64,000 bases of DNA from Planctomycetota bacterium (GCA_020853575.1 JADYYP010000020.1:124001-188000); one strand, 5' to 3'. Counted from the first letter of the stretch, positions 32,298 to 41,715 are shown. The notes: generated by a model not told the origin, from the letters alone. Translations and numbers: made by a program.

Positions 32298-33470
32298 TCA
32301 ACGGAACCCGAGCAGGTGCTCGATCATCAACTGGTCGAGCCGCTCGTAGCGCAGGCCGCGGCGCGCTCGGGCCTCGACGTCGAACTCGAGCGCGCGCAGC
32401 CTGCGCGCCTTCTCGGGCGTGAAGCCCGCGAGCAGCGGATCGAGCTCGCCGTCGTCCTGCGCCGCCGTCAGCGCTCGAACCTCCGGATCGGCGTCGAACT
32501 GCCGCGCGCGTTGCGCGAGCATGCGATAGGTGCGCATGCAACCGCGCGCGAAGTCCCACACGCCCTCCTCGTCCTCGGTGCGATAGGCGTGGGCGTCGAA
32601 GTGGCGTGGGCCGTCGTAGCGCGCGCCGCCCGCGGTGCCTTCCAGCAAGCGCACCAGCAGGAACGCCTGCCGCAGGTCCTCGGACCCGAAGCGCAGGTCC
32701 TGGTCGTAGCGTCCGATGCGCTGCGCGTTGAGATCGATGTGGAACAGCTTGCCCGCTTCCATCGCCTGAGCGACGCCGTGGACGAAGGACAATCCCGCCA
32801 TGGTCTCGTGGGCGACCTCGGGGTTGACGCCGACCATCTCGGGGTGGGCCAGGGTCGAGATGAAATGCAGCATGTGGCCCGTGGTCGGCAGGTAGATGTC
32901 GCCGCGCGGCTCGTTGGGCTTGGCCTCGAGCGCGAACTTCAGGTCGTACTTGCGCTCGCGCACGTACTCGCACAAGAAGTCGAGCGCGTCGCGCGTGCGG
33001 GCGAGCGCAGTGCGCGGGTCGCGGCACGCGTCAGTCTCGCTGCCCTCACGCCCGCCCCAAAAGACGTAGGTCTTGGCGCCGAGCTCGACCCCCAGATCGA
33101 TGCCATCCATGGTCTTGCGCAGCGCGAATGCGCGCACTTTGGGGTCGTTGCTCGAGAACGCGCCATCCTTGAAGATCGGGTGCGAGAACAGATTGGTGGT
33201 CGCCATCGGCACGCACAGCCCGTGCTCCGCGAGCGCCGCCTTGAACTCGGCGACGATGCGCTCGCGCTGCGCCGCGCTCGCGCCGAACGGCACGAGATCG
33301 TTGTCGTGGAGGTTCACGCCCCACGCGCCGCAGGCGGCCAGGCGCTCGACGATGCGCGAGGGTGCCAGCGCGGGCCGGACCGCATCGCCGAAGGGGTCGC
33401 GCCCGACGTTGCCCACGGTCCACAGGCCAAAGGTGAAACGGTCGTCCGGTGTCGGGTCGAAGGGGTCCAT
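32298..33470 (-). CDS. xylA: Xylose isomerase (class I, actinobacterial type)
   Basis: A 390-residue metal-dependent TIM-barrel enzyme that converts D-xylose to D-xylulose. Hallmarks of the shorter Streptomyces-type branch are [28 protein letters not shown] with catalytic His-55 and Asp-58, [10 protein letters not shown] with metal ligand Glu-182 and Lys-184, HEVAHE-like region [13 protein letters not shown], and [23 protein letters not shown] five bases before the ATG at 33470 fixes the start. It is the first gene of xylAB and is divergent from the glycerophosphodiesterase gene across a 119-base region with a palindrome. Confidence 0.96.
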   Translation of the reverse strand: MDPFDPTPDDRFTFGLWTVGNVGRDPFGDAVRPALAPSRIVERLAACGAWGVNLHDNDLVPFGASAAQRERIVAEFKAALAEHGLCVPMATTNLFSHPIFKDGAFSSNDPKVRAFALRKTMDGIDLGVELGAKTYVFWGGREGSETDACRDPRTALARTRDALDFLCEYVRERKYDLKFALEAKPNEPRGDIYLPTTGHMLHFISTLAHPEMVGVNPEVAHETMAGLSFVHGVAQAMEAGKLFHIDLNAQRIGRYDQDLRFGSEDLRQAFLLVRLLEGTAGGARYDGPRHFDAHAYRTEDEEGVWDFARGCMRTYRMLAQRARQFDADPEVRALTAAQDDGELDPLLAGFTPEKARRLRALEFDVEARARRGLRYERLDQLMIEHLLGFR

Positions 33471-33525
33471 GCGCACTCCGCTGGGTTTGGGCGGCGATGA
33501 TAGCGGCTCGTCCACGGGAGTCGCG

Positions 33526-33537
33526 GTCGTGCACGAC
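33526..33537. promoter_or_regulatory. Candidate operator between xylAB and the glycerol-phosphate genes
   Basis: GTCGTGCACGAC at 33526-33537 is a perfect 12-base palindrome. It is embedded in a wider inverted repeat, GGAGTCG (33517-33523) and CGACTCC (33534-33540). It lies centrally in the only shared promoter region of the two divergent sugar-phosphate operons, a normal place for a regulator site. No regulator gene is adjacent. Confidence 0.5.
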
Positions 33538-33589
33538 TCCGGTCGCGGCATTTCCCCGGACGAAGGAAAAGGCGATCCTCTCCCGAGCC

Positions 33590-34315
33590 ATGAGCAAGCC
33601 TGAGCTGATCGCGCATCGCGGCTACGCGCGGCACTACCCGGAGAACACGCTGGCGGCCGTCGAAGCGGCGCTGCAGGTCGGCGCGCGCGCGGTCGAGATC
33701 GATGTGCAGCTCTCGCGCGACCGCGTGCCTTTCCTGATGCACGATCGAACGCTCGAACGCATGTGCGGTGTGCCGGGCTCGATCGGTGAGCTCCTGGCCG
33801 TCGAGGTCGAGCAGTTGCGCGCGGCGGAGTCCGCGAGGTTCGGCGAACGCTTCGCCGCGGAACCCGTGGCGTCGCTGGCGCGCTTCGTCGAGCTCGTCGC
33901 ACGCCACGACGGCGTGCACGCCTTCGTCGAGCTCAAGCGCGCCTCGCTCGAGCGCTTCGGCCCCGACGCCGTGCTCGACGCCGTCGTGCCGCGGCTGGAG
34001 CCGCTCGCGCAGCGCTGCACCTTGATCTCGTTCGACGTCCAGGTCCTGCAGCGCGCGCGCCAGCGCTTTCCGCTGCGCATCGGGCCGGTCTTGATTTCCT
34101 GGGGGCAATACGCCGACGGACAGCTCGCGCCGCTGAGCCCCGACATCGTGTTCTGCGACCTCGACAAGCTGCCGGCCCAGGGAGCGCTCCCGACGCGCAT
34201 CCCCCTGGCCGTCTACGAGGTCGACGACGCTGTCGTGGCACGCGCGCTCGCGGCGCGCGGAGTGCGCTTCGTCGAGACCTTCGCCATCGGCGAGCTGCAG
34301 AGGGAGCTCGCGTGA
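33590..34315 (+). CDS. ugpQ: Glycerophosphodiester phosphodiesterase
   Basis: A 241-residue TIM-barrel enzyme of the GDPD family, releasing sn-glycerol 3-phosphate from deacylated phospholipids. The catalytic and metal residues are visible: [18 protein letters not shown] (His-9, Arg-10), [17 protein letters not shown] (Glu-36, Asp-38, His-51) and VELKRAS. No signal peptide is present, so it is the cytoplasmic UgpQ kind. Its stop overlaps the GTG start of the glycerol-3-phosphate dehydrogenase gene (GTGA); product of one is substrate of the next. Confidence 0.93.
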   Translation: MSKPELIAHRGYARHYPENTLAAVEAALQVGARAVEIDVQLSRDRVPFLMHDRTLERMCGVPGSIGELLAVEVEQLRAAESARFGERFAAEPVASLARFVELVARHDGVHAFVELKRASLERFGPDAVLDAVVPRLEPLAQRCTLISFDVQVLQRARQRFPLRIGPVLISWGQYADGQLAPLSPDIVFCDLDKLPAQGALPTRIPLAVYEVDDAVVARALAARGVRFVETFAIGELQRELA

Positions 34316-35472
34316 GCGACGTCGACGTGCTCGTGGTCGGCGGCGGAATCCACGGCGCCGGCGTGCTGCAAGCCGCCGCGGCCGCGGGCCACTCCGCGCT
34401 GCTGGTCGAGGAGCGCGCTCCGGCTTTCGGCACCTCGAGCCGCTCGAGCAAGCTGATCCACGGAGGCTTGCGCTACCTCGAGTCGCTGCAGTTGGCGCTG
34501 GTGCGGGAGTCGCTGCGCGAGCGCGAGATCCTGTTGCGAGTGGCACCGCACCTGGTGCAGCTGGTGCCGTTCTTCATTCCCGTGTATGCGGCGACGTCGC
34601 GGCCCGCGTGGAAGATCCGCGCCGGGCTCTCGATGTACGCCGCACTCGGCGGATTCGGCCCCGACGATCGCTTCCAGCGCGTGCCGCGCGCGCGCTGGGA
34701 CGAGCTCGACGGGCTCGAGTGCTCCGGCCTGCGCGCGGTGTTCCGCTACTTCGACGGCCAGACCGACGATGCGGCCCTGGTGCGCGCGGTCCTGGCGTCC
34801 GCGTGCGAGCTCGGAGCGAGCGTGGCCTGCCCCGCGCGCTTCCTCGGCGCGGAGCGCAAGGACGACGAGTACGAAGTGCGCCTGGGCGAGGCGCACGCAG
34901 AGCGCACGCTCCGCGCCCGCACGCTGGTCAATGCCGCGGGTCCTTGGGTGCTCGACGTGCAGCGACGCATCCGTCCGCGCCCGATGCTGCTCGACGTCGA
35001 GCTCGTCGCCGGCACGCACGTCGAGCTCGAGGGGCGCCTCGAACGCGGCATCTATTACTGTGAAGCGCCGCGCGACCGCCGCGCGGTGTTCTTGATGCCT
35101 TGGAAGGGGCACACGCTGGTCGGCACGACCGAGCGCGTCTTCACCGGCGATCCCGCCCAAGTGCGGCCGAGCGACGAGGAGATCGAGTACTTGCTCGAGA
35201 CACTGCGGCACTACATGCCCACCCGAAACGGCGCGCGCATCGCCGAGTGGGCCGGGCTCCGCGTGCTGCCCAAGTCGCCCACGAGCGCCTTCTCGCGGCC
35301 GCGCGAGGTCACCTTCACCTTCGACGACGAGACTCGGCCGCGCACCATCGCCATCTGGGGTGGCAAGCTCACGGGCTACCGCGCGACCGCGGAGAAAGTG
35401 CTCGGCGCGCTGCGCGGCCAGCTGCCCGCGCGCCAGCGACTCGCCGACACGGCGACGCTGCGATTGCCGTGA
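34312..35472 (+). CDS. glpD: FAD-dependent glycerol-3-phosphate dehydrogenase, short form
   Basis: A 386-residue flavoprotein of the GlpD/GlpO family, oxidising sn-glycerol 3-phosphate to dihydroxyacetone phosphate with electrons passed to quinone. VLVVGGGIHGAGVLQAAAAA is the FAD site, and SSRSSKLIHGGLRYLE is the GlpD hallmark near the flavin. MPWKGHTLVGTTE and IWGGKLTGYRATAEKVL are also conserved. E. coli GlpD is about 500 residues; this protein ends right after the DAO core and lacks the C-terminal helical domain. The GTG start overlaps the phosphodiesterase stop, indicating coupling. Confidence 0.9.
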   Translation: MSDVDVLVVGGGIHGAGVLQAAAAAGHSALLVEERAPAFGTSSRSSKLIHGGLRYLESLQLALVRESLREREILLRVAPHLVQLVPFFIPVYAATSRPAWKIRAGLSMYAALGGFGPDDRFQRVPRARWDELDGLECSGLRAVFRYFDGQTDDAALVRAVLASACELGASVACPARFLGAERKDDEYEVRLGEAHAERTLRARTLVNAAGPWVLDVQRRIRPRPMLLDVELVAGTHVELEGRLERGIYYCEAPRDRRAVFLMPWKGHTLVGTTERVFTGDPAQVRPSDEEIEYLLETLRHYMPTRNGARIAEWAGLRVLPKSPTSAFSRPREVTFTFDDETRPRTIAIWGGKLTGYRATAEKVLGALRGQLPARQRLADTATLRLP

Positions 35473-35494
35473 GCTCCGCCCGGTTCGCGCCCGC

Positions 35495-38302
35495 TCACGG
35501 GTCCTGGCGCGCGCGTTCGCGCAACTCGGCGAACTCCTCGAGCTCGCTCAGGCCCCACTCGTCGAGCGCCTCTCCCACGCGCGCGCGCCGCGAGGAGTCC
35601 AGCGCGAGCGCGGCCTCCAAGGCCTCGCGCAGCTCCTGGGTGTAGGCTTGCGCGCGTTCCGCGGCGCCATCGCGTAGCGCCAGCTCGCGCGCCAGGCGCA
35701 GGCTCTGCGCCAGGTCGAACCGCGCGGCGAATGCGTCGCGCTCGAACTCGACCAAGTGCCGCGCGGCCTCCGCCAGGTCCTCGTCGCGGCCGAGCTCGCG
35801 CGCCAACTCGATCCGAGCGTGGTAGGCCGCGAGGAGGTCACTGCGGTAGCTGTCGCGCTGCGCGAGACTCCAGGCGCTGCGCAAGTGCGCCAGCGCGTCC
35901 TCGACCAGCGCGTACGCCTCCGCGGACCGGCCCTGTTCGCGCTCCACGTCCGCGCGCCGGTGCGCGATGAGCCCCAACGAACGCGGGAAGCGCGAGTCGT
36001 TCGGCACCCGTCGCGCGAGCTCCTCGAAGGCCAGCACGGCCGCGTCGAAGCAGGTCTGCATCGTCTCGAGCTCGCCGAACTTGCGCGCGCGATCGCCGCG
36101 GTCCATCCAACTCAGCGCGAGGCTCGACAGGTAGGTGTCGGTTCGCGGATAGTCCGCGGCCAGCGCCGCGAAGTCGGCGTGCGCGCCCTCCAGCAACTCG
36201 TCGATGCTCCGATCGCGCGCCTGGCCCTCGTGCTCGCTGCGACCACGCACCAGCATCTGTTGCGCAACGGCCCGCAACTGGCGCATGTAGGCCGACGGTG
36301 CGGCCTCGCCGCGCGTGCGCTCGAGCAGCTCCAGGAACATGCGCTCGGACTCCGCGCGCTCGCCCTTGGCGTACAGCTCGCCGCTGATGCGCCCGTGCGC
36401 GTTGGCCCACAGCTCGAGTGCGTCCTGCGAGTCGCGCTCGTGCTCGAGCAAGCCTTGGGCGAGCGCGCTCGCCTCCTTCCAGCTCGCCAGCGCCTCGTCG
36501 TCCCTGTCGGAAGCATCCTGGAAGTGCCCGAGCCCGAGCAGCGAGCGCGTGAGCTCGTGCTTCGCGACCCAGTCCTCGGGTGCGAGCTCGGTCGCGCGGC
36601 GCAAGGCGGTCACGGACTCCGTCAAGGCCGAGAGGGCCTCGGGCGTCGGCGAGGGAAAGCGCGTCAGCGTCGCGAACGTCAGCAGATTGCCGAACTCGAG
36701 CAACAACGACGCGTCCTCGGGCCGGGCCGCGAGCAGAGCTCGGAAGCGCCGCTCGGCTTCGGCGAAATCGGCCAGGGCTCCGGGGATGTCGCCGGTCTCG
36801 CGACGCAGGCGCGCCAGCTTGCCCAGCGTGCGTGCCGAGCGCTGCTCCGCGCGCGGATCTCCCGTCGCGCCCGAGTCGATCCGCTCGTACAGCGCGCGCG
36901 CCCGTTCGAGCAATTCGCGCTTGACGGTGTCGACCCGTGGAATGTCGCGCAAGTCGCGGTGAGCCACCTTCTCGAGCAGCGAGTCGATGGCCTCGAGAGC
37001 GGCATCGAGGTGCGCGCGCGCGACGTCGCGTTCGGCCGCGACGCGCTCTCCTGCGCGGACCTCCTGGTAGGCGTACATGCTGGGCACGAGCACGGCGCCG
37101 ACCAGTCCCAGGAGCACGGCCGTGGCCTGCGCGGGTGCTCGCTGCGACCAACGTCGCAGCGTGAGCACGACCCCCGGAGGTCGCGCCTCGATCGGGCGGC
37201 GTTGCAGCAGATTCGAGAGGTCGCGGGCGAAGTGCGCGGCCGTCGCGTAGCGCCGCCGCGGGTCGTTCTCGAGCGCGGTCTCACACACCAGCTCGAAATC
37301 CGAGAGCAACGCCGAGTTGTGCTTGCGCGGCGGCAGCGCTCGACGCGCGGAGTGCAAGCTCGAAGTGCTCGTCGCGTCCGCGGCGAACGGCAACTGCAGC
37401 GTCAAGGCCTCGTAGAACGTCGCACCCAGGCCGAATACGTCCGTGCGGGCTCCGATCTCGTCGGCCTTGGCCGTGAGCTGCTCCGGCGCCATGTAGGCGA
37501 GCGACCCCAGTTGTGCGCCGTGGCCCGTGATGCGTTGTCCATCGCGCGTCGATGCCAATCCGAAATCGGTCAGCAGCACGCGCCCCGCGGGAGACAAGAG
37601 CACGTTCGAGGGCTTCACGTCGCGGTGCAGCACCCCGCGCTGGTGCGCGTGCTCCAGCGCCTGCGCGATCTCGCGCGCGAGCCAGGCGCACGCGTCGGCC
37701 CAGGATCCGGCGAACAGTGGATCGCTCGGCGCAGCGGCGTCCGCTTCGAAGCCGCGCTCGCGGCACACGCCGACGATCGCCGCATGCAAGTCCGCCCCGC
37801 GGAGCTGCGCCGGATCGCGACCGCGCAAGCGCGCGAGCACCTCGGAGAGCGCTGCGCCCTCGATCAACTCCATCGCGTAGTACGGGACGCCGGCCGCCTC
37901 GCCGACGGTGAAGATCGGCACGATCGCGGGATGCGAGAGCCGCGCGATGGCCTCGACCTCGCGCTGGAAGCGCTCGCGCGCGCCACGGAAATAGAGCTGC
38001 TCGGGGCGCACCATCTTGAGCGCGACTCTGCGCTGCAGGGCCGGCTGCTCGCCGAGGAACACGATGCCCATGCCGCCTTGCCCGAGCCGGCGCAGGATGC
38101 GGAACTCGCCCAGTTGCTCGGGCAAGTCGCGCGAGCTCCCGAGCATGCCGCTGGCCTCGAGCGTCGAGACACGGCGCCGCAGGGCCTCCGCGCGCGGAGG
38201 GTGAGCGCTGCACAGCTCCTCCAGCGCCGCGAAATCGCCGCTGTCGCGCCGCTCCAGCACCTGGAACACCAGCTCGTCGAGGATCTCGTCTTCGGAGGAC
38301 AT
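35495..38302 (-). CDS. Transmembrane Ser/Thr protein kinase with TPR-type extracytoplasmic domain
   Basis: A 935-residue PknB-like kinase. Residues 1-60 are a helical lead (LDELVFQVLERRDSGDFAALEELC) common in planctomycete kinases. The kinase domain at about 66-370 has G-loop LGQGGMG, Lys-96, HRDVKPSN (Asp-228) and DFG (Asp-246). An insertion at about 150-205 separates the middle of the domain. A transmembrane helix lies at about 392-411. The remaining 520 residues are helical repeats of TPR type (LGKLARLRRETGDIPGALADF, LSWMDRGDRARKFGELE), probably a sensor or scaffold outside the cytoplasm. Its stop is 22 bases from the convergent glpD stop. Confidence 0.9.
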   Translation of the reverse strand: MSSEDEILDELVFQVLERRDSGDFAALEELCSAHPPRAEALRRRVSTLEASGMLGSSRDLPEQLGEFRILRRLGQGGMGIVFLGEQPALQRRVALKMVRPEQLYFRGARERFQREVEAIARLSHPAIVPIFTVGEAAGVPYYAMELIEGAALSEVLARLRGRDPAQLRGADLHAAIVGVCRERGFEADAAAPSDPLFAGSWADACAWLAREIAQALEHAHQRGVLHRDVKPSNVLLSPAGRVLLTDFGLASTRDGQRITGHGAQLGSLAYMAPEQLTAKADEIGARTDVFGLGATFYEALTLQLPFAADATSTSSLHSARRALPPRKHNSALLSDFELVCETALENDPRRRYATAAHFARDLSNLLQRRPIEARPPGVVLTLRRWSQRAPAQATAVLLGLVGAVLVPSMYAYQEVRAGERVAAERDVARAHLDAALEAIDSLLEKVAHRDLRDIPRVDTVKRELLERARALYERIDSGATGDPRAEQRSARTLGKLARLRRETGDIPGALADFAEAERRFRALLAARPEDASLLLEFGNLLTFATLTRFPSPTPEALSALTESVTALRRATELAPEDWVAKHELTRSLLGLGHFQDASDRDDEALASWKEASALAQGLLEHERDSQDALELWANAHGRISGELYAKGERAESERMFLELLERTRGEAAPSAYMRQLRAVAQQMLVRGRSEHEGQARDRSIDELLEGAHADFAALAADYPRTDTYLSSLALSWMDRGDRARKFGELETMQTCFDAAVLAFEELARRVPNDSRFPRSLGLIAHRRADVEREQGRSAEAYALVEDALAHLRSAWSLAQRDSYRSDLLAAYHARIELARELGRDEDLAEAARHLVEFERDAFAARFDLAQSLRLARELALRDGAAERAQAYTQELREALEAALALDSSRRARVGEALDEWGLSELEEFAELRERARQDP

Positions 38303-38429
38303 GCGGCCTCTGCGATCCTATCCCGCGCGGGCGCTCCGCGGACCGATGCGCACACGGCCGAAGGCGGGAGCCGAGAAAAACCTGCGCGGTCGCGAGCGCT
38401 GCGCGAGCGGCGAGCGACCCCGGACCCAA

Positions 38430-40049
38430 TCAGAACGGCAGGTGCTCGCCCTCGCGCCGCGTGAGCTCCGCATACAGCGCTTGCAGACGCCGCGTCAGCG
38501 GCCCGATGCCACCGTTGCCGATGCGGCGCTTGTCGATTTCGAGCACGGCCGAAAGCTCGCCCATCGTGCCGCTCGTGAAGACCTCGTCCGCGGTGTAGAA
38601 CTCGGTCAACGACAGCCGCCGCTCGTGGGCCTCGATGCCATGCGCCGCGCACAGCTCGAGCACCGTTTGGCGCGTGATCCCCGGCAGGCAATGGTCCGCG
38701 AAGGGCGTGAACAGCGCTCCGCGGCGCACCAAGAACACGTTGGTGGCATTGGTCTCGGACACGTAGCCCTCGACGTCGAGCATCAGCGCGTCGTCGACGC
38801 CAGCGTTCTGGGCCTCGATCTTGGCCAGGATGTTGTTGATCAAGTTGTTGTGGTGGATCTTCGAATCCACGCACATCGGCGGGTTGCGGCGCCACGAGCT
38901 GGTCACCAAGCGCACCCCGCCCGCGTCGTACACCGGCGCCTTCCACTCGGCGAGCACGATCAAGCACGGCCCGAAGACGTTGTTGCGCGTGCTCATCCCG
39001 CTGGTCAGCTTCTCGCCGCGGGTCAAGGTCAGGCGGATGTGCGCGCCGTCGCGCATGCCGTTGCGCTCGAGCGTCTCGAACACGGCGCGCTTGACGGCGG
39101 CACGCGAGGGCACGTGCTCGAAGGCCAGCGACTTGGCCGAGGCGAACAAGCGGTCGAGGTGCGCCTCGAGCTTGAAGACCTTGCCGTCGTAGACGCGCAG
39201 GCCCTCCCAGCACGCGTCGCCGCCCTGAACCGAGCTGTCGAACACGCTCACCTTGGCCTCGGCGCGCGGCACCAGCCGGCCGCCGACATGGACGAAGATG
39301 TGCTCGTTGCGCGGATCGGGCAGACGAGTCTTGGCCTTGATCGCGCGCGCGTACAGGCGCTCGTAGTGCGGCCGGCACTCGTCGAGCAGCGGCACCAAGC
39401 GCTCGGGAAACGCCGAGGTCTTCGGCGCGAAGCGCTGGAAGCCCGTGGAGCGGTGCACGTTCTCGTACCAATGGCGCGCCCACACACCGTCCTCGGGCCG
39501 CGGACCCGCACCCCACGAGAGCATCGCGTCGTCGAATTCGAGTCCGAGCTTGGCGCACAACTCGGAGAGCACGCCGCGCGGGTCGCTCAGCAGCTCCATG
39601 GCGTCGAGGACCGCGACGTCTTGCCCCAGCGCGCGCAACTCGGCGACGAGTTGCGTCTGCATCGCGTAGCCCGTGTCGCGCAGCGAGGGCTCGGGGATCT
39701 GGTGGACCAACGACGGCAGCATCTCGCGCGGATCGCGGGTCAAGATCAGGTTGACGCAGTGCTTGAGGAACGAGCGGTCGAGCTCGACCAAGTGGTGCGC
39801 CATCTGCTTGAAGAACACGACCGGCTTGGTCGAGTCCCCCAGGAGCACCTCGCGCACCACGCGCTCGCCGTCGTCGTCCTGAGCCCGCAGGACCTCCTCC
39901 CGGCCTGGGTGCTGGGCGCCTGAAACGCGCAGGTAGTGCGCGTACAGCGGCTCGTCGACCACGCGCGTGTCGGCGCGCTGCGCGAAGGCGTACATCACGG
40001 CCGTCGACACGTTGCGCGGACCGGACCACAGGTTGATGCGAAGCGTCAT
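38430..40049 (-). CDS. Sulfotransferase-like/branched-chain aminotransferase fusion protein
   Basis: A 539-residue two-domain protein. Residues 1 to about 235 are a sulfotransferase-type P-loop domain: INLWSGPRNVSTAVMYAFAQ is the phosphosulfate loop, KPVVFFKQMAHHLV and LILTRDPREMLPSLV the nucleotide-binding segments. Residues about 245-539 are a complete class IV (IlvE-like) PLP aminotransferase: SVQGGDACWEGLRVYDGKVFK (split), SKIHHNNLINNILAKIEAQ with PLP Lys-397, YVSETNATNVFLV and FTSGTMGEL. Both domains keep their main residues. I recall plant branched-chain-aminotransferase-like proteins with this architecture. Whether the N-domain transfers sulfate is unknown. Confidence 0.88.
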   Translation of the reverse strand: MTLRINLWSGPRNVSTAVMYAFAQRADTRVVDEPLYAHYLRVSGAQHPGREEVLRAQDDDGERVVREVLLGDSTKPVVFFKQMAHHLVELDRSFLKHCVNLILTRDPREMLPSLVHQIPEPSLRDTGYAMQTQLVAELRALGQDVAVLDAMELLSDPRGVLSELCAKLGLEFDDAMLSWGAGPRPEDGVWARHWYENVHRSTGFQRFAPKTSAFPERLVPLLDECRPHYERLYARAIKAKTRLPDPRNEHIFVHVGGRLVPRAEAKVSVFDSSVQGGDACWEGLRVYDGKVFKLEAHLDRLFASAKSLAFEHVPSRAAVKRAVFETLERNGMRDGAHIRLTLTRGEKLTSGMSTRNNVFGPCLIVLAEWKAPVYDAGGVRLVTSSWRRNPPMCVDSKIHHNNLINNILAKIEAQNAGVDDALMLDVEGYVSETNATNVFLVRRGALFTPFADHCLPGITRQTVLELCAAHGIEAHERRLSLTEFYTADEVFTSGTMGELSAVLEIDKRRIGNGGIGPLTRRLQALYAELTRREGEHLPF

Positions 40050-40111
40050 GGAAGCGCGGGATGATGGAGTGCGCGGGCAGGCCACGCAATAATCTGCGCC
40101 GCGCCGCCCCC

Positions 40112-40606
40112 ATGAGCTCGTCCAACGCCAACCCGAGTTTCGGCCTGGTCCTGGTGCGGATCGCGGTCGGTGCGCTGCTGCTCCACGAAGCGCGCGAGCT
40201 GTGGGTGCGCGGCATCGGACCGTGGATCGTCGAGGACACGGCGTTCCGCGTGTCGCTCGCGCCGGAGTGGTACCGCGACTTCGCCGACGCCGTGGTATTC
40301 CGCGCGCCGGCCCTGTGGAGCTACGCGATACCGATCGGCTCGGCGTGCGCCGGCGTCGCGTTCTTCCTGGGAGCGGCGGTGCGGCCCGCGGCTCTGGGCG
40401 TGGTGTTCCTGATGCTCAACGTGATCCTCGCCGGCCCCGCCTCGCGGCGGGAGTACGCAGCGCTGACCGCCTGTGCGGCGCTGGCGTGCTTCGTGTCGCA
40501 CGCGGGCTCGCGCATCGGCCTCGACACCCACTTGCCGCGCTGGCTCAGCTGGTCGCGCGCGAAGGGCTCGGGTGCGCGGAAGAGCCCAGGCTCGAAAGGC
40601 GCATGA
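40112..40606 (+). CDS. DoxX-like small membrane protein
   Basis: A 164-residue protein with four hydrophobic segments (about 14-32, 72-92, 97-115 and 120-135) and the N-terminal VLVRIAVGALLLHEARELW. This resembles DoxX/TQO small-subunit family proteins, integral membrane proteins linked to quinone or thiosulfate redox chemistry in a few cases but mostly unassigned. It is divergent from the fusion gene with 62 bases between starts. Its last 62 bases overlap the 3' end of elbB on the other strand. Confidence 0.75.
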   Translation: MSSSNANPSFGLVLVRIAVGALLLHEARELWVRGIGPWIVEDTAFRVSLAPEWYRDFADAVVFRAPALWSYAIPIGSACAGVAFFLGAAVRPAALGVVFLMLNVILAGPASRREYAALTACAALACFVSHAGSRIGLDTHLPRWLSWSRAKGSGARKSPGSKGA

Positions 40607-41249
40607 CCTCGGCGACCAGGCGCTCGATGCCCGCAGCGACCTCGCTGATGCGCGCGTCGTACATGTAGGCCGGCGTGCTGACGATGCGGTTGGCTTCGTC
40701 GACGACGAACTCGCGCACGCCGCAGTTCGCGTGCTCCGCGCCCAGCGCGCGCAGCGCGTCCGCGGTTCCGGCGTGCTCACCGATGGTCAGCTTGGCGTGC
40801 GTCGCGGTGCCTCGAAAGCTCGCTGCGACGACGGCGGGAGCGATGCAGATCGCACCGATCGGCTTGCGCGCCGCGTGCATCTCGCGCAGCACGCGCTGCA
40901 CCTGCGGGTGAGCTTGCGCGCGCCCGCCTTGGAGCGCGAAGTCGCACAGGTTCTTCGCGGCGCCAAAACCTCCCGGCATGACCAAGCCGTCGAGCTCGAC
41001 CGTGCTCACGCTGGCGAGATCGACGATCTTCCCGCGCGCGATGCGCGCAGCCTCGACGAGCATGTTGCGCGACTCGCGCGTCGCTCGGCCCGTCGCGTGA
41101 TCGACCACGTCGTGCTGCGCCGCGTCGGGCGCCATGCACACGACTTGCGCGCCGGCCCTGTCGAGGAAATACAGCGCCAGCGTGGCCTCGTGGATCTCGC
41201 TCCCGTCCTTGAAGCCGCAGCCGGACAACAGCACTCCGATCTTGGTCAT
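40545..41249 (-). CDS. elbB: ElbB (GATase1/DJ-1 superfamily) glyoxalase-like protein
   Basis: A 234-residue member of the ElbB branch of the DJ-1/PfpI fold. IGVLLSGCGFKDGSEIHEA is the family-specific start, and Cys-135 in KPIGAICIAPAVV is the conserved nucleophile-elbow cysteine. DGLVMPGGFGAAKNLCDFA and the C-terminal STPAYMYDARISEVAAGIE also match. E. coli ElbB has weak glyoxalase activity and was once tied to isoprenoid synthesis; the physiological role is unsettled. The protein runs about 15 residues beyond the usual end, which creates the convergent overlap with the DoxX-like gene. Confidence 0.92.
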   Translation of the reverse strand: MTKIGVLLSGCGFKDGSEIHEATLALYFLDRAGAQVVCMAPDAAQHDVVDHATGRATRESRNMLVEAARIARGKIVDLASVSTVELDGLVMPGGFGAAKNLCDFALQGGRAQAHPQVQRVLREMHAARKPIGAICIAPAVVAASFRGTATHAKLTIGEHAGTADALRALGAEHANCGVREFVVDEANRIVSTPAYMYDARISEVAAGIERLVAEVMRLSSLGSSAHPSPSRATS

Positions 41250-41322
41250 GGCCTCTTCCTCCGCCGGATCCGAACCGCTGCCACGCGACGTCTTCGAGCG
41301 GGCGCGCGCGCGGCGGCGCGGC

Positions 41323-41604
41323 CTAGTCTACCGGTCGCAGCTGGACGTCGCCGCGCAAGACGAGCTGGCAGCCCAAGCGCGTGTGCTTCTCGGACGTGCA
41401 CATCTCCAGGGTCTCGAGCTCCTCGGCGCTCGGCGCGTCGCAGCGCTCGTAGCCCTCGACGAGCACGACGCAACACGTGCCGCAACTCCCCACCGTGCAA
41501 CCGAACGGCTGCGGCAGGTCCTCGCGCCGGCACACGTCGGCGTAGCGCGAACCGGCGGCGACTTCGAGCGTGGCGCCGGTCGGAAGGTAAGTGAGCTTGG
41601 GCAT
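41323..41604 (-). CDS. [2Fe-2S] ferredoxin
   Basis: A 93-residue plant-type ferredoxin. Four cluster ligands are visible: Cys-36, Cys-41 and Cys-44 in FGCTVGSCGTCCVVLVEG and Cys-79 in RLGCQLVL. Residue 45 is an additional Cys. The C-x4-C-x2-C spacing with a distant fourth Cys is standard. Electron carrier in the cytoplasm; partner enzymes are not encoded nearby. It lies upstream of elbB on the same strand, 73 bases apart, and is divergent from the histidine phosphatase. Confidence 0.93.
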   Translation of the reverse strand: MPKLTYLPTGATLEVAAGSRYADVCRREDLPQPFGCTVGSCGTCCVVLVEGYERCDAPSAEELETLEMCTSEKHTRLGCQLVLRGDVQLRPVD

Positions 41605-41715
41605 CGTTCGAGGGTCGGTGTTGGCGGTGCGCAGCGAGCTCCGCGCAGGCTAGGGCCGCGCGCGATGCGCCGCAAGGCGCGCTGAATCCTGGCTGGAGCA
41701 CGCTACGCTGCGCGT

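Noticed and set aside
35756..38464. 902-codon plus-strand open frame
   Set aside because: It is antisense to the Ser/Thr kinase, whose motifs are unambiguous.
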